A DNA stretch of 64,000 nucleotides, taken from assembly GCF_035609205.1 (NCBI RefSeq), contig NZ_CP141184.1, positions 558,001 through 622,000 of the forward strand. Reading direction: 5' to 3'. Under the pieces are notes generated by a model. That model made no database searches and was not told the DNA's origin. It saw only the letters and a list, made by a program, of their open reading frames with translations. Origin of the DNA: Hymenobacter sp. GOD-10R. Lineage in GTDB: Bacteria > Bacteroidota > Bacteroidia > Cytophagales > Hymenobacteraceae. A program made the position numbers and the translations under genes. Shown piece after piece: positions 51,303 through 58,162 of the stretch. Each line of letters begins with the position of its first letter. Position 1 is the stretch's first letter.

Positions 51303-51863
51303 ATGAAAACCTTACTAACTATCGCCCTATTCTTACTTACCCTTCGTACTACCCAAGCCCAAACCCTAGCAGGCTTGCCCGTCGATTCGACTACCAAGAA
51401 AATAACCTACATAGGCGTTGTGCCTGTGGCAAATGCAACAAAGGAGGAATTATACGCGCGCGCTCAGGAATGGGTAGCGAAGAGCTTCAAGGACCTTACA
51501 CCTGTTAGCAACCAAGTAGCAAATCTGATTGTCGTAAAACCACAAATAAGATCCTCTTGGGGGATTACTACCAAGATCGAAGATGTTGTCGGCTTCGCAC
51601 TAACCATCACAGTTAAAGATGGGCGTTACCGTTACGAATTAACTAATGTCGTGTGTGAAGTACCTGCCACTGCTATTAACGGCAGAATCAATCCGGCGCA
51701 AACGGTTAGCTACGAAGATATATTCACAAATAGGGCAGGCTACGATAAGAGAGGGCAGCCACAGCCGTTTTTGCTAGACCGCATGACTAGCGTAAACTCG
51801 AGCCTTAGACAAGTAATCTTCTCTCTTCAGCAAGCTGAAAAGTCTACTACCAAAGACTGGTAG
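51303..51863 (+). CDS. Secreted DUF4468-like (TBP-like fold) protein
   Basis: A 186-residue protein with a signal peptide ending TTQAQ. The mature part (ITYIGVVPVANATKEELYARAQEWVAKSF, then GFALTITVKDGRYRYELTNV) fits the DUF4468 family, a beta-sheet/helix repeat seen in many Bacteroidetes exported proteins. Function unknown. It is the only plus-strand gene in this part and its stop is five bases from the stop of the convergent tape-measure gene, so it looks like a cargo gene in the prophage remnant. Confidence 0.75.
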   Translation: MKTLLTIALFLLTLRTTQAQTLAGLPVDSTTKKITYIGVVPVANATKEELYARAQEWVAKSFKDLTPVSNQVANLIVVKPQIRSSWGITTKIEDVVGFALTITVKDGRYRYELTNVVCEVPATAINGRINPAQTVSYEDIFTNRAGYDKRGQPQPFLLDRMTSVNSSLRQVIFSLQQAEKSTTKDW

Positions 51864-51867
51864 CATA

Positions 51868-54753
51868 CTAATTGAGCGAGCTTTTCTTTATCTGCTGTTC
51901 GCGCTTTTCCCACCAGTTGAACATTCTCCTAGCAGCATCAAAGCCCAGTTCTGAAGGCACATTGCGACCGATAGCTTCGCCGAGCTTGTCGTAATCAATA
52001 TCCAGCGAGGCTTTCATCTCTGGCTGCTGTACATCGCTAATGCTTGAAGCAAAGACTTCTCTACTCATCCGACGCTGCGCATAGCCTCCATCCAACAAGG
52101 TGGTTACGCCAACCGACCCGCCGCTGGCGAAGCTGCGCTGCCCAACAACAGCAAAGCTGTTCAAATGCGTAAGCACCGCAGGCTGTGGCGTGCGGTACTG
52201 CGCCCGTAGCTGCTCAATGGCTTGGTGTCCGCCCGCATTCTTTACCTCTTCAGCTGTCCAGACGTGTTCCCCGTTGCTGAGCTTGTAGCGCACGCCCGCA
52301 AGCGGTCCCGTTGCCGGTATACTGTCGCTGGTGCCGGTGCCCGGCCCTTCGATAGCACCACCCTCGGCAAAGGCTAGCACAGCTACGGTTTGAGCTGCTG
52401 CTTTGGCAATGGCCAATGTGGATGCAGTAGCATCGTAGGCGAAGGCAGCGGCAAGGCTAGCCGGTGGGGCTATTGCGCCAATCTTGATACCCGTAAGCGC
52501 AATCTCGCTTAGTTGACGCTCCAGGTTAATACCGATTTCAACTACAGCTAGTGCCTTCTTGGCAGCCATAGCAAGCTGATAGGCGTCAGTTTCTTCGCCC
52601 GCTAACGAGGTGATTATATCTGCTACAGATTGCCCAATCTGCACGCGCTCTTCGTTAAGACGCCGCTCCTGTTCAGCCGCCTTTTGCTTGGCAGTCAGGA
52701 CGCGCTCTGTTTGCCGTAGCTGATAATCGGCTGCTTTCTTGTCGGCTTCTGCTTGATCTTTTCGATAGTCATTATTGAGCACCTTTAGCGCCTCAATGCC
52801 AGCACCTTCAATTGCTGCTACAGCATCTTGATACTGCTGTTCTCTGATTTCGCCTTTAGAATAGGCTAGCTCAATAGCTTGCAGCCGTTCGTCCTGGTAG
52901 TCGTTCAGCGCAGTGAGTGCGTTCTGAAACTCTAGCTCCAGCTGCTGTTGGTCGGCCTGGGCATTGATTAACTTCTTAGCCGCTTCGTTGTCGTGGGTTT
53001 CGTCCAGCGCGGCTAGCTGTGCCTTTCGTTGCTGTTCAATAGCCTGCCGTTGCAAGTCTAATGCCTTCGCGCTGCCCTGCACCTGATACGTCAGTTCGGC
53101 GGCGGTTTCATCTTGTGCGGCTTTGATGCTGGCTTGGGTGCGCTTTTTGGCGAAGTCCGTTTCTAGCTGCGCTTTGTCGTTCTCGTACTTGGTATCAATG
53201 AGTTGCTTTTGCTTGTTGGTGAGGTCTTTTTGCGTCAGCTCGATCTTGCGCGAGTTCACAAGCTTTTGCTCCAGCAAGCGCAGTTCCTCCTCGCTACCAG
53301 CGCGCACCTTGCGGAGCTGCTGGTCGATCAAATCATTCTCTAGTTTCAACTGCCCACGCCGTAATTCTAGCGCCTTGTCGCTGGCCTGCTGGGCAGCTTG
53401 CGCAGCCGAATTGCGGATTTCGTTGATCTTGTTGTTTAGCTCAATTTGCCGCGTCAGGCTGTTTTTGGTAATGTCGGCGAGCTTACCCTCTTCCTCGGCT
53501 ATTTCCTTGCGCTGGGCGGCGGTTTGGCTGTGCAAGCTAGCTTCGCGCTTTAGCGCATCGACGCGCAACTGCTGTAAGTTGAGCGTAACCTGTGTGGTCT
53601 GCTGCTCCAAGGCAAACGCCTGCTGGGCGGCCTGAATGCGTACACTCGTGGCCTTGGTCACGTCCTCGGCGGCAAACTTGAGTTTTTCAATCTGCGCCTC
53701 GTTGCGCTTCTGTTGCAACTCGACTTGGGTTTCCGCGTCTCGAATGCGCTGCAAGGTCGTAGCGATTTGCTCGCCTGCCTTGGCCGCGTTGCCGACTTCC
53801 GAGCCGAACGCTTTTGCCTTGTCGGTGGCGTTGGTAATGCCGGTGGCGAGCTGCACCGCCCCATCGGCCAGCTTGGAAAAGTCGCGCTCCTGAATGGCCT
53901 CTAGCAGCACGCCGAAAGAAGCTAGGCGGTTGCTCAGATTCTTCTCGATGAAGTCTACTAGGTCGCTTATGGCTTGCTTTGGATCGGTAAAGGCTTTGAG
54001 CAAGGCCTGCCCGATGGGAGCAATCCTATCCACGAGTACCCCGAACACCACATTGACGGCCTTGGTCTTACGCTCTACGAAGTCCATGCCCGCTTGTGTA
54101 CGCGTTAGGAACGTGTAGAGCGTGCCGAGGGCGAGAATGACGATACCGATCACGCTGGTAGCTAGTACCCGGTTGAAGCTACCAAAGGCAGTCTTACCAA
54201 TTTCTAGCCCTTTGGTGAGCTTGCCGCTGAAGTTGTCGGCTAAGTCTACCACGCTATTACCGAAGGAGCCAGTACCGCGTAGGGCCTCTTTAATGGAGTC
54301 GCCGTACTCGAACAGCCGGCCTTTGAAGTCGCCGACCTTTTTGCTGCCAGCCGCTAGGGCGTCGTTGGTTTCCCGGAGCTCGGCCGTTAACGCCTTGCCT
54401 TCTTCCGTATTCTCGCGCTGTTCCTCGCCCATCGCGTTGAGCTGCGACGTAAGTAGGCGTGCCCTCGCTCGGAGTTGGTCATAGCTACCCGCAGCCGCTA
54501 GGTTAGCTACGCGCTGGGTATCGTTGAGCCTGTTGAGCAAACTCACTTCTTGGCCCATGATCCGCACGTCGTTCGCGTACCGCTGCATGCCTCGGTCGGC
54601 TTCGTCCTGCGAAATCTTGCCGGCCTTCGCCTGCTTGTCCAGGTCGGCCGATGCCTGCTTGGCCTCGCGAATCGACTTCGTCAGTTCCTGTATTCGTTTG
54701 TCGTTATAGTCGATGTCGACACGAAGTAGGATCCTCTCTTCTGTGGTTGCCAT
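51868..54753 (-). CDS. Phage tail tape measure protein
   Basis: A 961-residue protein from ATG 54753 (MATTEERILLRVDIDYNDKR). The N-terminal third is coiled coil with the typical tape-measure opening (IRELTKSIREAKQASADLDKQ-like text), followed by a hydrophobic segment (TSVIGIVILALGTLYTFLT, about residues 205-225), then about 400 residues of very long Gln/Lys/Glu-rich coiled coil. The C-terminal part has a second alanine-rich hydrophobic region and GEHVWTAEEVKNAGG, usual in Bacteroidetes tape measures. It sets tail length and is injected with DNA. The frame is intact although most other virion genes are missing. Confidence 0.9.
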   Translation of the reverse strand: MATTEERILLRVDIDYNDKRIQELTKSIREAKQASADLDKQAKAGKISQDEADRGMQRYANDVRIMGQEVSLLNRLNDTQRVANLAAAGSYDQLRARARLLTSQLNAMGEEQRENTEEGKALTAELRETNDALAAGSKKVGDFKGRLFEYGDSIKEALRGTGSFGNSVVDLADNFSGKLTKGLEIGKTAFGSFNRVLATSVIGIVILALGTLYTFLTRTQAGMDFVERKTKAVNVVFGVLVDRIAPIGQALLKAFTDPKQAISDLVDFIEKNLSNRLASFGVLLEAIQERDFSKLADGAVQLATGITNATDKAKAFGSEVGNAAKAGEQIATTLQRIRDAETQVELQQKRNEAQIEKLKFAAEDVTKATSVRIQAAQQAFALEQQTTQVTLNLQQLRVDALKREASLHSQTAAQRKEIAEEEGKLADITKNSLTRQIELNNKINEIRNSAAQAAQQASDKALELRRGQLKLENDLIDQQLRKVRAGSEEELRLLEQKLVNSRKIELTQKDLTNKQKQLIDTKYENDKAQLETDFAKKRTQASIKAAQDETAAELTYQVQGSAKALDLQRQAIEQQRKAQLAALDETHDNEAAKKLINAQADQQQLELEFQNALTALNDYQDERLQAIELAYSKGEIREQQYQDAVAAIEGAGIEALKVLNNDYRKDQAEADKKAADYQLRQTERVLTAKQKAAEQERRLNEERVQIGQSVADIITSLAGEETDAYQLAMAAKKALAVVEIGINLERQLSEIALTGIKIGAIAPPASLAAAFAYDATASTLAIAKAAAQTVAVLAFAEGGAIEGPGTGTSDSIPATGPLAGVRYKLSNGEHVWTAEEVKNAGGHQAIEQLRAQYRTPQPAVLTHLNSFAVVGQRSFASGGSVGVTTLLDGGYAQRRMSREVFASSISDVQQPEMKASLDIDYDKLGEAIGRNVPSELGFDAARRMFNWWEKREQQIKKSSLN

Positions 54754-54831
54754 GCCTGCAAGGTGCAACACCTAGGTGCAGGCAGGCAGTTTGTGGGTTA
54801 CAGGCGGGGCGGGAAATTAGTGATCCCTATA

Positions 54832-54856
54832 TCAGGCTTTGTGGCTAACGAGCTAG
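54832..54856. repeat. 25-bp direct repeat, copy 1
   Basis: The sequence beginning TCAGGCTTTGTGGC and ending GAGCTAG is identical to 55526-55550. It lies 10 bases after the stop of the membrane-protein gene (minus strand) and before the tape-measure start. Confidence 0.85.
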
Positions 54857-54866
54857 TGGGGGTTGG

Positions 54867-55478
54867 CTACCCTTTTCCTTTATGCTGAGCTGTTATGGCA
54901 TCCATTTTCGCTATAGCATCTTTATACCGGGGATCTGCACGCATTAGCGCATCGAATTTCGCACCAAGTGTATCGTACTCACTTTGCAATTCTGCGATTT
55001 TCTTGCGCATAATTTTTTGTTGAGCAGTTCCTACCTCTCTCCATTTCTTGAAGTTATCACAAGCACGTACGAATATGTATATAGCGCCAAGCAGTGTTAG
55101 TAGGAATCGCTCAAGATCATGCGAAGCATTTAGCTGTGACAAAGCACTATAGGCTGTCACTAATGATGCCCCCATTTCAGCACTTGCATAAATAAAGCGA
55201 TGTTTCTCGCGTAAATTGTAAAATACAAGCCCTGTACTAATTACGGCTCCACAACATAATGCAATGGCTGTGCGAGAATTTAACCACGCAGAGTTCTTTG
55301 ACCAAATTATAGGGAGCAGTGTATTGAGCCCGTAGGCGGCTAGTCCTACCATTGCTATAACAGCTAATCCGGCACCTATTCTTTCGAATGTTCGCCACCA
55401 GCTTTTACTCCAAGCTAATTCAGCACGCTTTTCTCGTGTTTTGCGTGAGATTTCTTCTAGCTCTGAAATTTCCTTCAT
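54867..55478 (-). CDS. Membrane protein with C-terminal coiled coil, cassette-like cargo gene
   Basis: A 203-residue protein from ATG 55478 (MKEISELEEISRKTREKRAE). Hydrophobic segments at about 35-60, 72-92 and 125-142 suggest three or four membrane helices. A charged helix (AQQKIMRKKIAELQSEYDTLGAK) follows. It is more AT-rich than the tape-measure gene. It is bracketed by two copies of a 25-bp direct repeat, one just after its stop and one just upstream, which suggests insertion as a unit (moron). No family recognised; superinfection exclusion is a possibility only. Confidence 0.6.
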   Translation of the reverse strand: MKEISELEEISRKTREKRAELAWSKSWWRTFERIGAGLAVIAMVGLAAYGLNTLLPIIWSKNSAWLNSRTAIALCCGAVISTGLVFYNLREKHRFIYASAEMGASLVTAYSALSQLNASHDLERFLLTLLGAIYIFVRACDNFKKWREVGTAQQKIMRKKIAELQSEYDTLGAKFDALMRADPRYKDAIAKMDAITAQHKGKG

Positions 55479-55525
55479 TTTGCATAGCATAGTAATTAAA
55501 AGCACCGCAATCTCGTGCGCTTGCG

Positions 55526-55550
55526 TCAGGCTTTGTGGCTAACGAGCTAG
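55526..55550. repeat. 25-bp direct repeat, copy 2
   Basis: Identical to 54832-54856, 694 bases away in the same orientation. It lies seven bases after the stop of the 95-residue gene at 55558-55845. Confidence 0.85.
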
Positions 55551-55557
55551 CAGGGTT

Positions 55558-55845
55558 TTATGATTGATCTTCTATCGCTGCCTCTTTCCACGCGTAATAA
55601 TGATCTGGCAATCGGCGGTACTGCTTTAAAAACGCAGCCGTAAAAGCGTCACTTGTCGACGAAGAGGTACCGCTATACCCTATCATACCTATCACAATTA
55701 TATCGGGATCTTTAGTGCTTATATATTTCATCACGTTCATTACATAAGCCGGTGCCATCGCTAGCCCGTCGCTGTTTACACCAAGGGCCTTTATGAAGCG
55801 AATGGTTCTGCCTTGATAACTCTCCTCTCGAAATTGATAGCGCAT
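55558..55845 (-). CDS. Small hypothetical protein, cassette-like cargo gene
   Basis: A 95-residue protein from ATG 55845 (MRYQFREESYQGRTIRFI). The text KDPDIIVIGMIGYSG suggests a hydrophobic core strand and the rest is mixed alpha-beta. No family recognised. Like its neighbour it is followed within 10 bases by the 25-bp repeat. A perfect 9-bp hairpin (55860-55868 with 55873-55881) stands just upstream of its start. Confidence 0.5.
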   Translation of the reverse strand: MRYQFREESYQGRTIRFIKALGVNSDGLAMAPAYVMNVMKYISTKDPDIIVIGMIGYSGTSSSTSDAFTAAFLKQYRRLPDHYYAWKEAAIEDQS

Positions 55846-56164
55846 AGGTATAAGCTTGAGGTTTGCTAAAGCTAGCAAACCCTACCCAATACCACACACG
55901 GAACCTCTCGGCAATCTTCGGCTGAATCCTAGGGCGGGGAATAACACAAGCAAATGATAATCAGATGCGCGCGTAGACATGGTAACAAGTGGAAACTAAC
56001 CCAACACCTCTGCGGGGCGCTAATGGCCGGTAGCACACTTGTACCTCGGGTACGTGCGCCAGACATTCCCGGATAAAGTCAATTTCACCCTCTTTGCGCT
56101 GTGCCAGCTCGCCAATGGTGACGTGTTCTTGCTCGTAGTCCTGTGCTTTTTTAATCGTAAAGTG
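55846..56164. pseudogene. Noncoding stretch with a startless minus-strand reading-frame remnant
   Basis: On the minus strand, just after the terminase fragment, about 65 sense codons run without ATG (reading IKKAQDYEQEHVTIGELAQ, then a segment with YRPLAPRRGVG) until a stop near 55963. It looks like the tail of a deleted gene, possibly another phage gene. No family recognised. The hairpin 55860-55881 lies at its other end. Confidence 0.35.
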
Positions 56165-56398
56165 CTAATTTAGAAGGATACTAGCTGCCTCGCTCATGCG
56201 CTGCACCACCTTTTCCGCGCTCATGCCGAAGGCGCCCATTCGCTCGTCAACAGCGGCCCGAACATTAGCAATTCTTAGCAATCGGTGCGCTTCTTGGCCC
56301 GCTCCTGAGGTGGCATAACCAGCGAGCAATGCCGCTTTTGTCTTATTTTCTGAATCGAAGGCAAGTATCCTTTTCGACAACAGTACGCGCACGCGCAC
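56165..56398 (-). pseudogene. Terminase small subunit (Terminase_2-like) fragment
   Basis: A 77-residue frame. NKTKAALLAGYATSGAGQEAHRLL, followed by IANVRAAVDERM, is the helix-turn-helix start of a Terminase_2-type small subunit, which binds phage packaging sites. Relatives continue for about another 80 residues; here it stops after MSEAASILLN. The first residues (MRVRVL) are encoded by a GC-alternating repeat rather than normal family sequence, so the N-terminus is also disturbed. Probably an inactive remnant, between two cargo genes and the tail chaperone. Confidence 0.55.
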
Positions 56399-56427
56399 GC
56401 ATGTGCGCGTACTGGTCGGGAAACTCC
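56381..56427. repeat. Perfect 12-bp inverted repeat and fourth copy of the TACTGGT repeat
   Basis: CAGTACGCGCAC (56381-56392) is the inverse of GTGCGCGTACTG (56403-56414), with a 10-base GC-alternating loop. The right half continues GTCGGGAAACTCCC, matching the 50741-50875 repeats in the same orientation. Confidence 0.7.
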
Positions 56428-56434
56428 CTACCAG

Positions 56435-57130
56435 CTAAGCGAGCCCTACCTGCTGCTCATGATCCAGACGCTCCTGTAGTAGGTGCTGGTAGACAGTATC
56501 GGCCGACCAAGCCGCTACGGCCACCGGATCCGTGCCCAGCTTGGCGGCGATGATGCCGATGACGAGCGCGTAACCCGGAAGCGCCGGCTGGCTAGCCTGC
56601 GCCTGCGCCGGCCGCGGCTGTCGGCACTGCACGCACAGGCAGGGCTCAGCTAGCTTGGCGTACTGCGTCGTGAGTCGCTGTAGCTCCGACAGGCAATGCC
56701 GCACGGCGGGGTAGGTATCGGTGATTGGCCACGCAAGACAAGCGGCGCCAAGGTCGGTGGCCACCTGCTGATCGAAGCCATCGACGCCTGGCTGCTGTCG
56801 GGCCACGAAAAGACCATAGAGCTGCCCGAAGCACGAGAGCAATGGTTGACCATAGGCTAGCATGCGCAGCTGCTCCGCCTGCACGTACGTTGCTTGCCCT
56901 AGGTCCAGTGGGTAGGCGGGACCACCAGTGGTCAGTGGCTCGGTGCGAAGGAAAGCCAAGGCAGCAAGTACCGACTCGCTGAGCTCCACCGGTCGGCCTA
57001 CCAGGCAGGCGGCGGCGTGCTCCATGGTCGAGTCGGCGAGGGCGGCCAACGCACAGTACTGGCGCGTAGTGACTTCGTGCCAGGAAGAGGGTAATTCGTA
57101 AGGGCCGACGCTGTCGACAAGGTTTATCAT
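56435..57130 (-). CDS. Phage tail assembly chaperone-like protein
   Basis: A 231-residue protein starting MINLVDSVGPYELPSSWHEVT. The opening (WHEVTTRQYCALAAL) and the end (KLGTDPVAVAAWSADTVYQHLLQE) match the style of proteins encoded directly before tape measures in Bacteroidetes prophages, where they act as tail assembly chaperones. Here about 1.7 kb of cargo and terminase debris separates it from the tape measure, so the natural order is interrupted. The identification is by position and resemblance, not a firm domain match. Confidence 0.55.
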   Translation of the reverse strand: MINLVDSVGPYELPSSWHEVTTRQYCALAALADSTMEHAAACLVGRPVELSESVLAALAFLRTEPLTTGGPAYPLDLGQATYVQAEQLRMLAYGQPLLSCFGQLYGLFVARQQPGVDGFDQQVATDLGAACLAWPITDTYPAVRHCLSELQRLTTQYAKLAEPCLCVQCRQPRPAQAQASQPALPGYALVIGIIAAKLGTDPVAVAAWSADTVYQHLLQERLDHEQQVGLA

Positions 57131-57225
57131 GAGCGAGCTGGTGAGGGGAATTTATAAACGAGATGAGGCGAGGTAAACCGGCATTCGGTTTCCGTTGTGT
57201 TCCCGGAGCTATGCCTTTCATGCGT

Positions 57226-57247
57226 TAACAAGTGTTAACACTTGTTA
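57226..57247. repeat. 22-bp perfect palindrome
   Basis: TAACAAGTGTT (57226-57236) is followed directly by its inverse AACACTTGTTA (57237-57247), with no spacer. It lies about 100 bases upstream of the tail-chaperone start and at the edge of the repeat field, so it may be an operator or initiator site. Confidence 0.8.
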
Positions 57248-57346
57248 GAAAAATGTCAGCATGCGTCTGCCCATGACGCGTTCGTGCGTAAGGGTGGGAG
57301 CCGACTGAAACAGGAAAGAGCCAACCCGGCTACAGTCGAAAAAATG

Positions 57347-57427
57347 TTAGCATTTGTTAGCATGTCGAGTCGAAAATCCTAGCATTTCTTAGCATTTGAG
57401 GTCGCTGCACCTTAGCAAACCTTAGCA
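57347..57427. repeat. Three phased pairs of TTAGCA hexamers
   Basis: TTAGCA begins at 57347, 57357, 57389, 57412 and 57422, with CTAGCA at 57379. Each pair is spaced 10 bases and the pairs begin 32 and 33 bases apart, close to one and three helical turns. Confidence 0.75.
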
Positions 57428-57558
57428 ACCTAGGGGCCACCCACGGTGAGGGTATACCATTTCGTTATGCCCTTTGCTGGACTACAGCTGGCTCCTACAA
57501 AGGCCACCCGTTTTTGCTGTTGATCTCTGTTATTTATAGGAGGGCAAAGGGTCATTCT

Positions 57559-57644
57559 ATGCCTGTTATATGCCTGTAAACGCCGCAACAGTCTTAGGCT
57601 TTCTTAGGCTATGGTAGGCGGTTCCATTCCTGTTTTATTCCTGT
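57559..57644. repeat. Phased direct-repeat pairs ATKCCTGT and CTTAGGCT
   Basis: ATGCCTGT at 57559 and 57570, CTTAGGCT at 57593 and 57603, ATTCCTGT at 57626 and 57637. The two ATKCCTGT pairs are each followed by AAACGC, so a larger unit is itself duplicated about 67 bases apart. Confidence 0.7.
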
Positions 57645-57889
57645 AAACGCTGGTGTAGGATAGCGGAGATTAGCTGATGCGCAAAGGCTATATCTGTTGA
57701 CTATAAACTTTATAAAAAATAGCCGACGGGTCACTGTCTTTGCAAAGCTCAGAACAGAGTGGAAATGTGTGTTTTCATCGAGAATATAGGCTTGGTAAAT
57801 GGTGTGGCCTTGTGGATTGTCAAAGCGGATTTAGAGCTAAGATGTTGACGTTGTGTATGTTACTTGTAATGGCTAGAGAAGTTAGAAGT

Positions 57890-58159
57890 TGGTGATTGAA
57901 CTGGTGATCGAAATCTCAATCACCAGTTACCTTTTGATAATCAGCATGTTGTGAATGATTCTTGGTCTTTTATAATGACTTCCTCTCTTCCAGCTATGGA
58001 TTGTATTTTACTATTACTAATAGTTAGCGCGTATAAAAAAAGTACAAACCTGTATAAAGAGGAGGAGTAAGCTTGTTTTTTATATCTTTTATGTCTGTAA
58101 ACTGTTGATTTATAATTGGTTATTGGTGATTGAGATTTCGATCACCAGTTCAATCACCA
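57890..58159. repeat. 270-bp unit with 36-bp perfect inverted repeats carrying six TGGTGATYGA sites
   Basis: 57890-57925 and 58124-58159 are exact inverse copies. Each arm has TGGTGATTGA, then TGGTGATCGA 12 bases on, then an inverted TCAATCACCA, so each arm also folds back on itself. The 198-base interior is AT-rich and noncoding. The right arm ends three bases before the stop codon of the primase-helicase gene. Confidence 0.85.
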
Positions 58160-58162
58160 GCC

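Larger units (their letters stand above)
57131..58162. other. Noncoding repeat-rich region beside primase-helicase, candidate replication origin
   Basis: No gene is seen in 1032 bases. From left to right it holds a hairpin (57176-57191), a 22-bp perfect palindrome (57226-57247), three pairs of TTAGCA-type hexamers, two pairs of ATGCCTGT/ATTCCTGT, one pair of CTTAGGCT, an AT-rich stretch (57670-57890), and a 270-bp unit with 36-bp inverted ends. Repeats within each pair are 10 or 11 bases apart. Dense phased repeats, a palindrome and AT-rich DNA beside the primase-helicase gene are what an initiator-binding origin would show. Confidence 0.55.
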
